A DNA stretch of 64,000 bases from Zelopaecilomyces penicillatus (lineage: Eukaryota; Ascomycota; Sordariomycetes; Hypocreales; Pseudodiploosporaceae), in NCBI GenBank assembly GCA_005765155.1, contig VCCP01000003.1, positions 2,480,001 to 2,544,000 of the forward strand, read 5' to 3'. The translations under genes and the position numbers were made by a program. Positions 51,487-64,000 of this stretch are shown in pieces. Numbering within the stretch: position 1 is the stretch's first letter; each line of letters starts with the position of its first letter. Under the pieces are notes generated by a model. It did not search any database and was not told where the DNA came from. It worked only from the letters and a program-made list of their open reading frames with translations.

Positions 51487-53062
51487 GTGACGCCCTCTGA
51501 TACGTGCCAGTACGCTATGGAAACAGCCATGGCAAATGTTGACCTTGGCCGCTATCGAAGATTTGTTCAGATGTTCTGGGATCCCGAGCCCTCCAACGAT
51601 ACTAGTTCTGACCAGCCGGTGTGGTGCCTAGGCTGTTCATATAGGCTCAGCGATAACGATACCCAAAGACTAGATACAGTGAATGGCGATACAGATGACG
51701 GGACTCGACACTCCCCGCAAGGCAACCATAGCGCAAACTGTCCAGACCCAGACCATTTATCAACGAGAAGTGCAGCAAAAACCCCACCAGGATCCATGCC
51801 TAGCAGTTTGGTCTTGCCCATTTTGCAAGAAGAGCTCGTGCGGGATGGAAGCTGGCCAAAGGGATTTCTGAATGATTTCGGTTCTCGATTCTGGATGACT
51901 TATAGGTCTGGATTTGAACCAATACCCAAATCGAGCGACCCCAGAGCAAACACCACATTTTCATTTCCAATGAGGATAAAGAGCCAGCTGACAGATCAAG
52001 AGGGCTTTTCCTCCGATAGTGGCTGGGGCTGCATGATTCGATCTGGTCAGAGCCTTCTCGCCAACACCATAGGCCTGCTAAATCTTGGCAGAGGTGTGTC
52101 CTGAAACCCAGTGAAGTAATCATCCGAACTATTCGTGAGTTTTGGATCTGACCACCGAAGGTAGACTGGCGCCGGGGCAGGCTGCAAGCGGAAGAACGCC
52201 ATATCCTCAGCCTGTTCGCAGATGACCCAAGAGCTCCTTACTCAATCCATAATTTTGTGCGTCATGGTGCAATCGCCTGTGGGAAATACCCTGGCGAGTG
52301 GTTTGGCCCATCCGCTACCGCTCATTGTATCCAGTATGTAGGCATATGTCGAGAGTTCGTCAGAAACCTGCCTCTAACACAGTCAATAGGGCCCTCGCAA
52401 ATTCACAGGAGTCATCTCTCCGTATTTATTTCACAGGAGAGGGACCTGACGTATACGCCGATAGCTTTATGAAGATTGCTCGGCCGGATAATGGCGACTT
52501 CCACCCAACCCTAATACTAGTTGGAACACGTTTAGGGATTGACAAAGTTACACCAGTATATTGGGAAGCACTCATAGCCTCACTACAGATGCCGCAGTCT
52601 GTCGGTATTGCTGGGTATGTATTCTAGGAAAAAGATACTTGCATGTTGCAGTTACTGAGTTGCTTCACACGCAGTGGGCGTCCTGCCTCATCTCACTACT
52701 TCATCGGTGCCCAGGGGAAAACCTTGTTTTATCTCGATCCACACCATACTAGGAAAGCTTTCCCGTATCAATCCGATCCGTCATGTTACACGGACGAAGA
52801 GATTGACTCATGCCATACTCACAGGCTGCGTCGACTACATCTTCGCGAGATGGACCCCAGTATGTTGATTGGGTTCCTGATTCACAGCGAAAAGGAATGG
52901 ACAGATTGGCGGCGGTGCGTGAAGCATGTACAAGGGAAAGCAATAATCCATGTGTCGGACTTTAATCCCATGCCGCATGGTGCTAGGGAGGGCCGGGGGA
53001 GTGCTGTTGACGAGGTAGAGCCTTTAAGCGACGATGACAGCTATGCACCAATAGCTACATAG
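51487..53062 (+). CDS. ATG4: Cysteine protease ATG4 (autophagy)
   Basis: Atg4 trims the C terminus of Atg8 and later removes Atg8 from phosphatidylethanolamine during autophagosome formation. Exons are 51487-52093, 52165-52333, 52390-52614 and 52675-53062, giving 462 residues from the first ATG. The introns are 71, 56 and 60 nt with GTGTGT, GTATGT and GTATGT donors. The catalytic Cys182 is in SGWGCMIRSGQSLLAN, and Asp355 and His357 are in FYLDPHHTRKA. Other family blocks are LGRDWRRG (built across intron 1), GEWFGPSATAHCIQAL and PTLILVGTRLGID. The family's usual N terminus corresponds to Met15 (51529, MANVDLGRYRR), so translation may start there, giving 448 residues. The C terminus is acidic (DEVEPLSDDDSY). 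It is tail-to-tail with JJJ1, 181 bp away. Confidence 0.96.
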
Positions 53063-53243
53063 TTTGTAGGGAATGCTGGATATACTATATGATAGGGATC
53101 GGAGGTTGATAGCTGAGACAGAGCGTTTCGCGCACATGGTTTAGCTTGTGGCATCAGTCTGAACTGAATCATGGCCTTCGCGAGATTCTGAATTGAGCGT
53201 ATTAGGCCAGGAAACGAACCATAATAGACCGAGTACCGATATC

Positions 53244-54963
53244 TTACCTCTTGTTGCTGTGACTGCCATCAGAGTGCGTAGCTGAAGTACGTGCAGCATG
53301 ATCATTCTCACGGATGTGGTTGAACATGATTGTCCGAGAAGTAAAGGATTCTCCGCACGCAGTGCACCGATGCTAGATCTTGTCAGTGCTGGAGGATGAT
53401 CTCAGTGCAATGCTCAATGAGGCCGGGAGATTACTTCATTTTCCAAAGCGCGACGAGCTGTCTTTTTCTCTCTCTTTGCCTTCGCCTTGCCAACCCTGAC
53501 TGGCGACTCTGCATCCCCCAGAGTGAGCTCTTGAATTGAGCATTGGAAGTCATTCCCACTAGCAAGTTGTGGGACTTGCGCACAGTTAAGCGTGGATCCT
53601 AAGTGGTCCTTTACAAGCTCTGGTATGTAATTGGCATCAGCTTCTGGTCTTTCAATGTTGTTAATACTGTGTGTTTTAAAGACATCGCAGAGAACCCCCT
53701 CGCCGGCCTCAAAAAGACATGGCAGGCCTTGTGTTGCCTTTCTCTCTGTAGAGTTTGATGGCAGAGTGTCACTACTCTCATGTTTTAGCTGATCTGGTGA
53801 CAGTGGTGTTGCATCAGTGTCTAGCTTGAAGTCGACACCTTCCTTTTTCATCTGGCGGCGGAGCTGCTGAAGAGCCTTGGTATGCTTTTTACTTCGCTCA
53901 TGAGCCTCCAGTTGTCTGGCACTTTTAAAATTCTTATTACACACTACACACTCCAAAATCTCAATTTCCGAATCATCACCAGATGTAGAAAGTTGATCCT
54001 GTTCAATCTCATGGAACCTGGAGCGAGCCCATTCGGGTACCTCATACGATGTAACCTTCTCCTGATTGGCAGCTCGTGATCGAGCAGCCTGGGCTGCAGC
54101 CGCGATGCGTAATGACGTTTGCCGTTCAGCATCAGATTGCATATTTGATAAATACCGCGGATCTCGTTTGCGTACAAATGCGACAAGAAATCTAACAGCC
54201 TCGTTGAATTCACGGGCGGCTTCAATTCTGTTCTTTTTGTTTTCTTTTTCCATTGAGCGGCGGATCCGGCGGTCAGGGGCATCGGAAACACGATATTTGT
54301 CCTTCCAAGAGAATGTCTTACGGGTCGCAAAGCCAGCCCATGCGTAATAAAATGGCCTGACCACCCCATAATAGTCGTCTTGCGATGAGCCAAATGTCGG
54401 ATAAGCTGCGCGCTGAAGGTTCTCATTTTCGGCCACAACTTCTTCCTCAAGAGCCAAATGATCGAACGTCTCCCTTACAACAGAGAAAAACCCCAAAGGG
54501 GCGTCCGTGAAGGGTATAGTTGTATTGAATTTACTCATGAGGCTAATGATTTCAGCTGTGCTCGTCAGGTGGATGTTGCGATATGTTGTAGTTCCCGCGA
54601 CATCATCGAAACTCCCATCCTGGCCGCTGAGGATGGCATCGCGATGTGAATCGTACCAAGCTCTCTCGTGAGGATCAGACAAGACTTCATAGGCAGCCTG
54701 AACTTCTGCAAAGTCTCTAGTAGCTGCCTCGACATTGTTAAAGTTGCGATCTGGATGCAACTCAAGGGCTTTCCTTCGATATGCCTTTTTGATACTGTGC
54801 GAGTTTAATATACCAAATCTAGCACAAGGTGTGGCTGGATAAGACCTTACTCATTATCTGTGGCGAGGCACTCAACACCAAGAAGTTCATAATAACATGT
54901 CTTGGGAATATTTTGGGCTGCAGCTTCACCTTTGTTTTGGTCAGCAGATTGGTGAGCCCCCAT
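53244..54963 (-). CDS. JJJ1: J-domain ribosome-biogenesis factor JJJ1
   Basis: Jjj1 is a cytosolic J-protein that works with Hsp70 to release the shuttling factor Arx1 from pre-60S ribosomes (family knowledge). Minus-strand exons are 54963-54851, 54794-53435 and 53372-53244, giving 533 residues. The introns are 56 and 62 nt with GTAAGG and GTAATC donors. The start MGAHQS and CYYELLGV in exon 1 join to KKAYRRKALELHPDRN, placing the HPD motif at residues 51-53. The first C2H2 zinc finger is at residues 320-342 (C320, C323, H336, H342) and is followed by a basic, coiled-coil-like helix. The short last exon restores the second finger (C494, C497, H510, H516), which would be lost if exon 2 were read through to its stop at 53414. 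Its start lies only about 100 bp from the 9-bp minisatellite. Confidence 0.95.
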
Positions 54964-55065
54964 TATTATCGACTTCAGAGATATATAGCCTCAATGAGCA
55001 AAGTTCGAGGCAGAGCCATATGCCCTCGGCTACACGCAGGTTCGAGATATCAAGTTATACTATAA

Positions 55066-55605
55066 TAAAATAAATAAAATAAATAAAATAAATAAAATAA
55101 ATAAAATAAATAAAATAAATAAAATAAATAAAATAAATAAAATAAATAAAATAAATAAAATAAATAAAATAAATAAAATAAATAAAATAAATAAAATAAA
55201 TAAAATAAATAAAATAAATAAAATAAATAAAATAAATAAAATAAATAAAATAAATAAAATAAATAAAATAAATAAAATAAATAAAATAAATAAAATAAAT
55301 AAAATAAATAAAATAAATAAAATAAATAAAATAAATAAAATAAATAAAATAAATAAAATAAATAAAATAAATAAAATAAATAAAATAAATAAAATAAATA
55401 AAATAAATAAAATAAATAAAATAAATAAAATAAATAAAATAAATAAAATAAATAAAATAAATAAAATAAATAAAATAAATAAATAAAATAAATAAAATAA
55501 ATAAAATAAATAAAATAAATAAAATAAATAAAATAAATAAAATAAATAAAATAAATAAAATAAATAAAATAAATAAAATAAATAAAATAAATAAAATAAA
55601 TAAAA
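55066..55605. repeat. 9-bp minisatellite (AAAATAAAT)n, about 540 bp
   Basis: About 60 units of AAAATAAAT are seen, with one extra AAAT slip near 55476-55485. The array starts about 100 bp upstream of the JJJ1 start codon and marks the sharp right border of the gene island. Confidence 0.95.
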
Positions 55606-55696
55606 TATAAAAATCTTATTATATTAATTATAATAAATATAAATATTAAGATTTAATAGATTATTATTTATAAAACTAATTATTTATTTTAAATAT

Positions 55697-55734
<38 letters not shown>

Positions 55735-56149
55735 TTAAAAATAGATTTATTATATTATATATAGCCTTTATATTTATATTGTTTTTTAAATATTTTTATA
55801 TATTTAAATCTTTATTATCTTATAATATATTAATTTAATAGTTTTAAATTATTAATAAAATATAAACCTTTAATAATATATAAGATAAGGTTTATTATAT
55901 ATATTAAAAGTAAACTTTTAAATATATTAATTTATTCTATTAATAAAGATCTTTATAATAATTATTAAAAGCTTTAATTTAAGGTATTAAATAGTCTTTT
56001 ATCTATATAATAATAAATAAATCCTTTTTAATATTATAATTTTAATTATGTTATATAATATAATATAAAGGGTTATAATTAAATTTTATTATAGATATTT
56101 ATCTTTGATATAAAATAATATAATAATACTTGTTTCAGATTTTTAATAT

Positions 56150-57300
56150 AAATAATATATATAAGATTAATTATTTTGATTATTATTTAATATTAATTAT
56201 TAATATTATTAATTAATAGTTTATTATAAATTTTATTTAAAGCTTTATAAATAATAAATAATAAAAGAGATTTAAATAGATTTATAAATAAATATTTTAG
56301 CTTTATAAATTAATATTAAAGCTATAGCCTTAATTATTTTTATTATTAATAAATAGCTTATATTTAAAAATATATTAAGAATATTCTTCTTTTTAATATA
56401 ATTATAACTTTATATTTATTATATTAATATTAATATTTATATTAAAATTATCTTATATTAAAGAGATAATTATAATAAATTAAATAAATAAATTATTTAT
56501 AATATCTTTAATAATAAATCTATGTAAATTTATTTTAATTTATTATATTCTATTTTATTAAATAATAATAAATATAATTATAAGAGAATGAAAGCTATTT
56601 AAATAAAAGTTAGTTATATATTAAAAAGATATTTCTTTAATAAAATATAAAAATAAATAATTATTTATTTTAATTATTATTAAAAGTTTATTCTTAATTA
56701 TATTAATAAAAAGTATGTATTTTAATAAAAATAATAAATAAAGTATTTTATTATTATAAATCTAAACAATATATTAATAGCTTTATAAAAACTATTTAAT
56801 TTATTTATATATAAATCTCTTTTATTTTTATGATTCTTTATTATAAATAATTCAAATAAAAAAATATAATTATAATTATAAGATAAGTAAGAAAAATATT
56901 AAATAAAAGTATAGATTTATTAATTATAAATTCTTTAATATATATTCTATATAAATCTTTTTTTATTATAAAATTAAACTTTTATAAACTTTATTATACT
57001 TTTATTATATTATATATAATACTCTTATCTTTATATATATAAAATTATTAATTTATATAATAATATATATTATCTTATATATATTATATTCTTAAATATA
57101 TTATTATTAATAAATAATTTTAAAAGGAATATTATTATTTATAATATTTAATATTTTCTTAAAAAATAAACTTAATAGAAGAGATTTATATTAATAAATA
57201 AATTAAGGTATTTTAAATAATATAATCTATTATATAAACAATAAATATAAAAATATAATATTAAAAATAAATAATTAATATAATAAATAATAATAAATAA
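56150..57300. repeat. Dispersed AT-rich family Z, copy 3
   Basis: It matches 5700-6900 and 30040-31300 in the same orientation, less closely than those two match each other. Shared words include TAAATAATAAAAGAGATTTA-like and AATAGATTTATAAATA blocks. Ends are not delimited. Confidence 0.45.
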
Positions 57301-57984
57301 TATAATAATATTAAATATATATTAATAATTAATTAAAATTAAGCTAAAAAAAATTAAAAGTATATATATATATTATAAAATATAATTTAAGCTATAATCC
57401 TTATTATTAAATCCTATTTAAATTTATAAGCCTATTTATTAGATTATATTTTTAGAAATAATCTTAAATCTAGAATTATTATTAAAATTAGAATTTAATT
57501 CTATATAATTCTAAACCTTTAATATATATCTAAAAATATTATATAATTATATAATTAAGTCCTATTATATAATCTTAATTAGTAGATTTTAATGTTATTT
57601 AAAATCTTAACTTTAAAAATTATTTTTAATATAATATATTATATAAAGGCTTAATTTAAATATTTATTAAATTCTTATATAAGCTAAAATTAAAATAGCT
57701 ATATTATAAGAAAATTGATTTATAAAAGTATTATAATTTATAATATATAATTATAACTAAAGCTAATAATAATAATAATAATTAAAGAAAGATAATAAAT
57801 AATTATTTAATATAAATTTTAAAGAAAAAAAGAAAATAATAATTATATTATTAATATAAAAAAGAAAGCAGGATTTAATTAAGAATCTAGCTATCTTATA
57901 TATTTAAAAATATTAAGATTATTTAGAATTATTTAAGTATTCTAAATAATATTTATTTAAATTTTTTTAGGTATTCTAAATATA

Positions 57985-58175
57985 AAGAAAGAAAGGGATA
58001 TAAGGGATAAGCCCTTATTTTACTAGTTTAGCCCTATATAATAGATCAGACTACTTAAGTATCTTAGGTCTTATAATAGATCTAGCTATTAGGTTATAGT
58101 AGGTTTAATTATTAAACTATAATAGATCTGGCTATTAAAGGATAATAAATTAAACTATTATATAAAAATCTATTT
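57985..58175 (-). repeat. Inverted partner of the repeat near 4.4 kb
   Basis: In reverse complement this stretch carries the same CTAATAGCTAGATCTRTTATA and GTCTGATCTATTATA words as 4430-4600, in rearranged order, plus a shared GCTTATCC end. Both copies retain some C and G. Confidence 0.55.
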
Positions 58176-60049
58176 ATTTTAATACTCCTTTTAATAAATT
58201 ATATAATATATAGCTAGCTTTTTATAAAGGGTTTTTATAGATTTAATAGACTTAAAAAACCTTAAAAAATAAAACTTATTAAGGCTTTAATTAATCTATT
58301 AATAAATATAACTTTATTTATAAGATAATTTATTTTAAATAGTTTATTAATTATTTTCTATCTAATATAATAAAATTTTAAAGTATACTTTATTTAGATA
58401 TATTAATTAAGGTTCTTAATATTATTTATAAAGGCTATATTATTATAATATAGATTTATAGGCTATTAAAGAGGGATTTTTAGCTTTTTAAAAAGCTTAG
58501 AAAGCTATTTTAGCTTTTTTATAGCTTTTATTAAAGTATTTAATTTAGCTTTTATACTTAAAAGGGCTATAATAATCTATCTTTTTAATTTTTAATAAAT
58601 AAATCTATTTATTAACTTAAAAAGATATTTATAAATAGATTTATTAATAGCTTTATAATCTATAAAATTATTATTTAAATAGCTTAATAATTAAAGAATT
58701 AGCTATTTAATCTATATAAGATCTAAAGCTTTATAAAGAATAATTAATTCTTTAAAATCTTTTAGATATTTTAAAAGATTTCTAGCTATATTATAATAAT
58801 TAATATAGCTTTATTATATATATTAAAAAAGCTATTAAATTAAAAAGATTATATTAAGCCTAGAAAATAATATAAGATATATTAAAATCCTTATAATCTA
58901 TTAATAGGTCTATTATTTAATAAGGATAAAAGCCCTTTTTAAGGATTTTTTTAATATTTTAAGCTAAAAAGGTATAGCTATTAAAATTATATCTTATAAT
59001 TAAAAGTATTAAAAAGCCTTATTAATATACTAAAACTAATATAATTATAGCTCTTTTTTAGCTTAATTATAATTAATTTAAATCCTTAAAAAGAAGATTA
59101 TAAGGCCTTTATATTTTATAATAAAGACCTTATTTAATAGGTATTTTAGCTTATTAATATAAGATAGGTTAGATCCTATAATAAAATAATTATTAATATA
59201 GATAATAATAAAGATATTAATATAGATAATAATAAAGATATTAATCTAAGTATTAATAAAGATAATTAAATTAAAGATTAAGGGTTAGAACCCTAAAATA
59301 ATTAATAGCTTAATTAATTATTATTATTATTTATAAAGGCCTTATTTTAATTTATATAAGGCCTTTTTTAATAAAATAATCTATTTTATAATAAGATTAT
59401 AGCCTAATTTAATTAATAAAGCTATTAAAGGCTGGTTTTTAAAGATCTAGATCTTTATAAAGAAAGAAAAACTTTCTAGAAATTCTATAAAAATATCCTT
59501 AAATAATTAGCTATTTAAAAAAGCCTTTATAAAATTAATTTATTTAATTTCCTAGTTATAAAAGGCTATTAAAGTTAATAAAATCTATTAAATAAAAGAA
59601 ATATTAATAGTTATAAAGGTTTTAAAATAATCTTTTTTTTTAATTTATATAAAACCCTTTATAATAAGCCTAGCCTTATATTTTAAGGGCTGGTTTTATA
59701 GATCCTTTTTAAACTTAAAAATAAGTTTATTTTTTAGGATTTTTTAATCTTTTAAAACCTTTAAAAAAGAAATAAAATATATAACTTTAATTTATAAAAT
59801 TTAATAGACTTTATTATAAATAATATTAATTTATTATTTTTTAATAAAATCTTTTAAAACTTTTTTTTAATTAAAAGATTTTAAAAAGGTTTTAATAATA
59901 AATTTTATTTTTAATTTATAATATATATCTATAAAATAGATAAGATCTAGTTATATAGATTTAAAGTCTTTTAATAATTATTTAAGCTATTTAATAAGCT
60001 ATAATAACTATATTATAAGCTATAATATAAGCTATATATTATAACCCAA

Positions 60050-63000
60050 TAGCCAAGGTTATATAATAGGCCTTGGTTATATGACTTATAATATCACTAG
60101 GTATATACTAGAGGCTTAGAACTGAATGGAATTGGATTATAATTCTAAAGGTAACCCTAAGCTTAGGATCACTCTTAAAACTATAATCCAATAGGATAGC
60201 TCATAATTCTAAATATAATCCAGCAATAAGGATCATAACTCAAATCATAATCTATAATATATATATATACCTTTAATTTTCACTCTTTAGATATAGCTTA
60301 GATAATTATTAATATACTTTTAACTTTATTATATTATTTATTATCACTTACTATATTAATACTTAACCCCTGATTATAATACTTAATATCTATTACTAAT
60401 ATAATAGATATATTGCTTAGAATACCTTGACTTATCTACTAATATAAACCCTTTTTATTAGGTTTATCCCTTAGGAATTCATTAAATATCATATATTAAT
60501 AACTCTTATTCAATGGATTACTATATAACCCTAAGTAATATCATTAACTACCTTAATCAATCATTATAAATACTACCCAATCAACCCTTACCTTACTTAT
60601 CACTAAGCTTTAGGCTCTATATAAGAAGAATATAGAACTTAAAGCCAAGTTATAAGCTAAATAGAAAGATCTTAGTAAAATCATTAAACCTTATAAGCCA
60701 GAATCTTTCATCAAACATTCTAGATCACTTCAAATATTCTTAATATAACTCAAAGCTTACCATCAATTCTACCCCTACCAGTTATAAGAGGAATCTATAA
60801 AAATCCTATATATTATAGAATATATAAAAAGGGCTGCCCTTAAATGGTTTAAACCTATTATAAGAGATTATATAAATAAGAAGGAAAAAGACCAGGATAA
60901 TAAAACCAAAAAGATCTTTCAAAAATATAATAACTTTAAAGATATAATTAAAGAAGTCTTTAGATAAATAGATAAAGAGAGAGCTATAATTAAAAAACTT
61001 AAACTACTATATTAATATAGATCAGCCTTAGATTATATCTTAGAATTCAAATAGATTACCTTATAGATTACTTAGAAAGATAATATACTAATAGAGTACT
61101 TCTATAATAGACTTAAAGAAGAAATTAAGAATAAACTCTTTAAAGAGAATAGATCTGAAAATTTAATTAAATATATTAAAATAGCTATTAAGATTAATAA
61201 TAGATAGTTTATATAATACAAACAAAGGAAAACCAAAGGATCAGGATAGAATGATTTTAAATAAAAACCATAATACTAATCCAATCAAGACAGATATAGA
61301 GAAGAACCTATTACCTATAAATATACCCTAAATCCTAAAAGAATAGAACTTAATATAATCTAGAAAAGAGATATATTAAAAGTCTAATATTATAACTATA
61401 ATAGATATAAATATATCTCCTAGCAATATAAATAACCCAAGAAAAACAAGAAATCTTAAAAACCAATACCTAATATATAATAAAGCATATATATCATAAT
61501 TATAAATAAATAAACCCTAGCTATAATAGAATAAAGAGAATAGGGATAAGGATAACTCAGAAACTATAAATACCCTATACCCTAATAATTACTAATACTA
61601 TAGACTATACTAACCCAATCTAATACTATATAATAAGATCAATAACTAGATATAAACATAGATAAGAAAGAATACTTTAAAGAGATTCTAGACTAATAAG
61701 TAATCCCTGCTATAGATAATGAAAATACTCTAATTAAAGATAAAACAATAAGTAATAACTTAAACTCTAGCTCTTTAGAATCTAAGAATAAAGAACCTCT
61801 TAGAATAACTTAATACTATACTATACTATATCCACTACCTAAGAATACTATTTATAAATACCTTAAGGAAGTAATAATCAAACTTATATAAGTATCAAGC
61901 TATATAAACAGAGTTAACCTTTAATTTATAATCATTAAATATATCTATAAATAGATATTAAAAGAAGGCCTAAGCATCCCTATCCTAAAAGATTACCTTA
62001 GAAGAGCCTTTATATTAAAAACCAACTATAGTAAATATAAAGATAATTATATACTCTTAGACCTTAATTATATTTTCTATAATAAAATCAATTGGATATT
62101 ATATATTAACTTCTCCTATTTTTAATATCAGAAAACAAAAATCTAGAATAAATTCTTCCTATACTATATAGGAGTATAAGGAATCAAGAATATCCTTATA
62201 GGAGATCAATTCATTAACTAGTATAAGGCTAAGTACTTTATATCTTTTAAAATTAATATATTCAAACCATACCCTAAGACCCTAGAAGAATATAAATAAG
62301 GAGCTGAAAACAAAGACTATAAATCTATCTATTATAAGGTTTATAAATAAAAAAAGCTTAAATTAGAATATAATAAACTATAACTCATAGACTATAAAAA
62401 AGAGGACTTATATAATTACACCAACCTTAAGTATAATATATACTTATAATAGAAGCTAATATAATAATATAAAAGATAACTACTAAAAGACAATATCCCA
62501 GAAAGAACTTAATACAAAGCTATAATAATAATCAACTATAATAAACCTTAATATAGATAATATATAGAAGAAAACAAATATATATACAAGGAAATAAAGA
62601 ACCTCTATAAACAAGAATTCAACTTCTAAACCTATAAAGAAAGTCAAATCAATCAAACTCTATACTATATAATCACTCAAAGCTTGGATAGAATAAATTA
62701 TAATAGACTATACAAGGAATACAATCCTAGAAACTTAAAAAACAAATAAAATCACCTATAAGAGAATTATAGTACAACCCCCTATAAAAGACCCTCTATA
62801 TAATAAACACTAATAAGCTCAAACTAATAATAGAAATATAAATTATAGGATATTATTTTCATACTCTAATAGATAGCAAAGCAATAAGCAATTATATATT
62901 ATCAAAAGCTATAAATCATATATAACTACTATAATATAATAAGAAAGAATTATATCCTTTATATAACCTAAAAGGAAATACCTTTACCTATAATAGAAAA

Positions 63001-64000
63001 TAGATTAATAAAGAGATTAATTATCTCTAATTCAAAGTCCAAGGATATCAAGATAATACTATATTTAATATAATAGATACTAAAGAATATAAACTTATAT
63101 TAGGCTATCCCTAATTATTTAATAATAACCTATAGATCAATTGGAAGATAGGCTAGATATAATAGAGTAATATTATATTATCTCTAAGAAATTATAAAGA
63201 TCTAATAATAATAAGCAAAGTAAAGAAAGTATACTTTATAGCTATCAAGAAGGGCCTCCTACTAGGAAATCATACTAAAAAACAATATAATAATTAATAA
63301 TAATAAACCTAATAAGTTATTACTACCCTTAGAATAATAATAAAGCAATTATAAGAATACTCTAAGGATAAATCACTCTTAGATATAGAAAAATAACTTA
63401 TACCTATATCAGAAGAATATTATAAATATATCAAATTATTTTATAAAGAGCTTAAAATAAAGCTCTCCTTATATAACCAATAGGATTATAAAATTCAGAT
63501 TATAGATAGAAAGAAGCCTACTTTCACTAAGATCTATACACTAAACACCAAGGAACTCAAAATATTATAAAAGTATCTTAATAAAATACTTAAAAAGGGA
63601 TATATCCAACCATCCATATCCAAAGCAGAATACCCTATTATATTTATACTAAAAAAGAATAATAAGCTATAACTAGTTATAGATTATTAATTATTAAATA
63701 TAATTATAATCAAGGATTAAATACCCTTACTATTAATTAATAAACTATATAATTAATTATATAGAATAAATTAGTTTATTACTCTAGACCTTAAAGAAGT
63801 ATATAACTTGATTCAAATAAAGAAAGGCAATAAATAGAAAACCACTTTCAGAATCAAGTTTAGACTTTTCAAGTATCTAATAATACCTTTTAGCTTAATT
63901 AATACCCCTATAATATTCTAGTATATAATTAATAATATTCTCTAAAAATATTTAGATATCTTTATAATAATCTATCTAAATAATATCCTAATCTTCTTCT
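60050..64000 (+). mobile_element. RIP-damaged Ty3/gypsy LTR retrotransposon, 5' part, running off the window
   Basis: Coding relics occur in gypsy order on the plus strand. A gag region lies at about 60660-61210 (readable LKWF and IIRDYTNKKEKDQDNKTKKI blocks). A zinc-knuckle remnant at 61388-61429 has the CX2CX4HX4C spacing with its Cys and His codons turned to TAT. A protease remnant reads LIDSKA at 62866-62883, where the family has DSGA. A reverse transcriptase runs from about 63450 to the end, including TFTKIYTLN and, at 63973-63984, YLNN where the family has YLDD. In-frame stops are frequent. Sequence at about 60050-60480 is less degraded and may be the 5' LTR, but I cannot set its ends. 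This copy keeps much more C than the rest, so it is younger or less heavily mutated. Confidence 0.85.

Larger units (their letters stand above)
55606..60040. other. AT-rich, RIP-degraded isochore right of the gene island
   Basis: Composition and stop density match the left isochore. It contains a dispersed family Z copy (56150-57300), a (TA)n tract at about 55702-55727, and an inverted partner of the 4.4-kb repeat (57985-58175). The rest, notably 58200-60000, holds many short AGCTATT/CTTTATA-type words but no family I can name and no open frame. Confidence 0.85.

Noticed and set aside
52094..52104. ATG4 ending at the stop codon at 52104
   Set aside because: Splicing at 52093/52165 restores the conserved LGRDWRRG block and the rest of the peptidase domain with Asp and His.
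53414..53434. JJJ1 ending at the stop codon at 53414
   Set aside because: A GTAATC donor at 53434 and an acceptor before 53372 lead in phase to a complete second C2H2 zinc finger, as expected for the family.

Overview
This window looks like nuclear DNA of a filamentous ascomycete (Pezizomycotina, perhaps Eurotiomycetes; the class is inference). It has two very different compartments. About 1-40,380 and 55,066-64,000 are extremely AT-rich: the first 120 bases hold only 3 C and 1 G. These parts lack intact genes and are built of transposon relics whose C and G have been turned into T and A, as expected of repeat-induced point mutation (RIP). Between them, about 40,540-55,060, lies a normal-composition gene island.

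The island carries eight gene models with short spliceosomal introns. In order: mitochondrial fumarase (FUM1, -), complex I LYR subunit NDUFB9 (+), histone H2A (-), histone H2B (+), the G-patch/R3H protein SQS1 (-), a small two-exon gene of unknown function (-), the autophagy protease ATG4 (+), and the ribosome-biogenesis J-protein JJJ1 (-). FUM1/NDUFB9 and H2A/H2B are head-to-head pairs. ATG4/JJJ1, H2B/SQS1 and NDUFB9/H2A are tail-to-tail. All are housekeeping genes (TCA cycle, respiration, chromatin, RNA processing, autophagy, ribosome assembly) and do not form one pathway. Splice sites, phases and conserved protein ends agree for nearly every exon; the first exon of SQS1 and the whole small gene are the weak points.

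The AT-rich compartment is not featureless. It holds: a non-autonomous LTR element of 492 bp with 125-bp terminal repeats and a 5-bp target duplication, plus a solo LTR with its own target duplication and a second, nested copy; two related long-inverted-repeat elements (266-3515 and 10280-12465) and a third inverted-repeat element (13483-15993); a foldback element (13084-13334); a Ty3/gypsy reverse-transcriptase relic on the minus strand (27.2-27.5 kb); a better preserved RIP-damaged gypsy element with gag, zinc knuckle, protease and reverse transcriptase (60.6 kb to the window end); and several dispersed families. One short family is present both in RIP-mutated form (38,966-39,084) and in nearly unmutated form at the island edge (40,391-40,525), so the mutation pattern can be read directly.

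Long AT-only tandem repeats with units of 3, 7, 8 and 9 bp are conspicuous. The 7-bp array fills the shared promoter of FUM1 and NDUFB9, and the 9-bp array starts about 100 bp upstream of the JJJ1 start codon.
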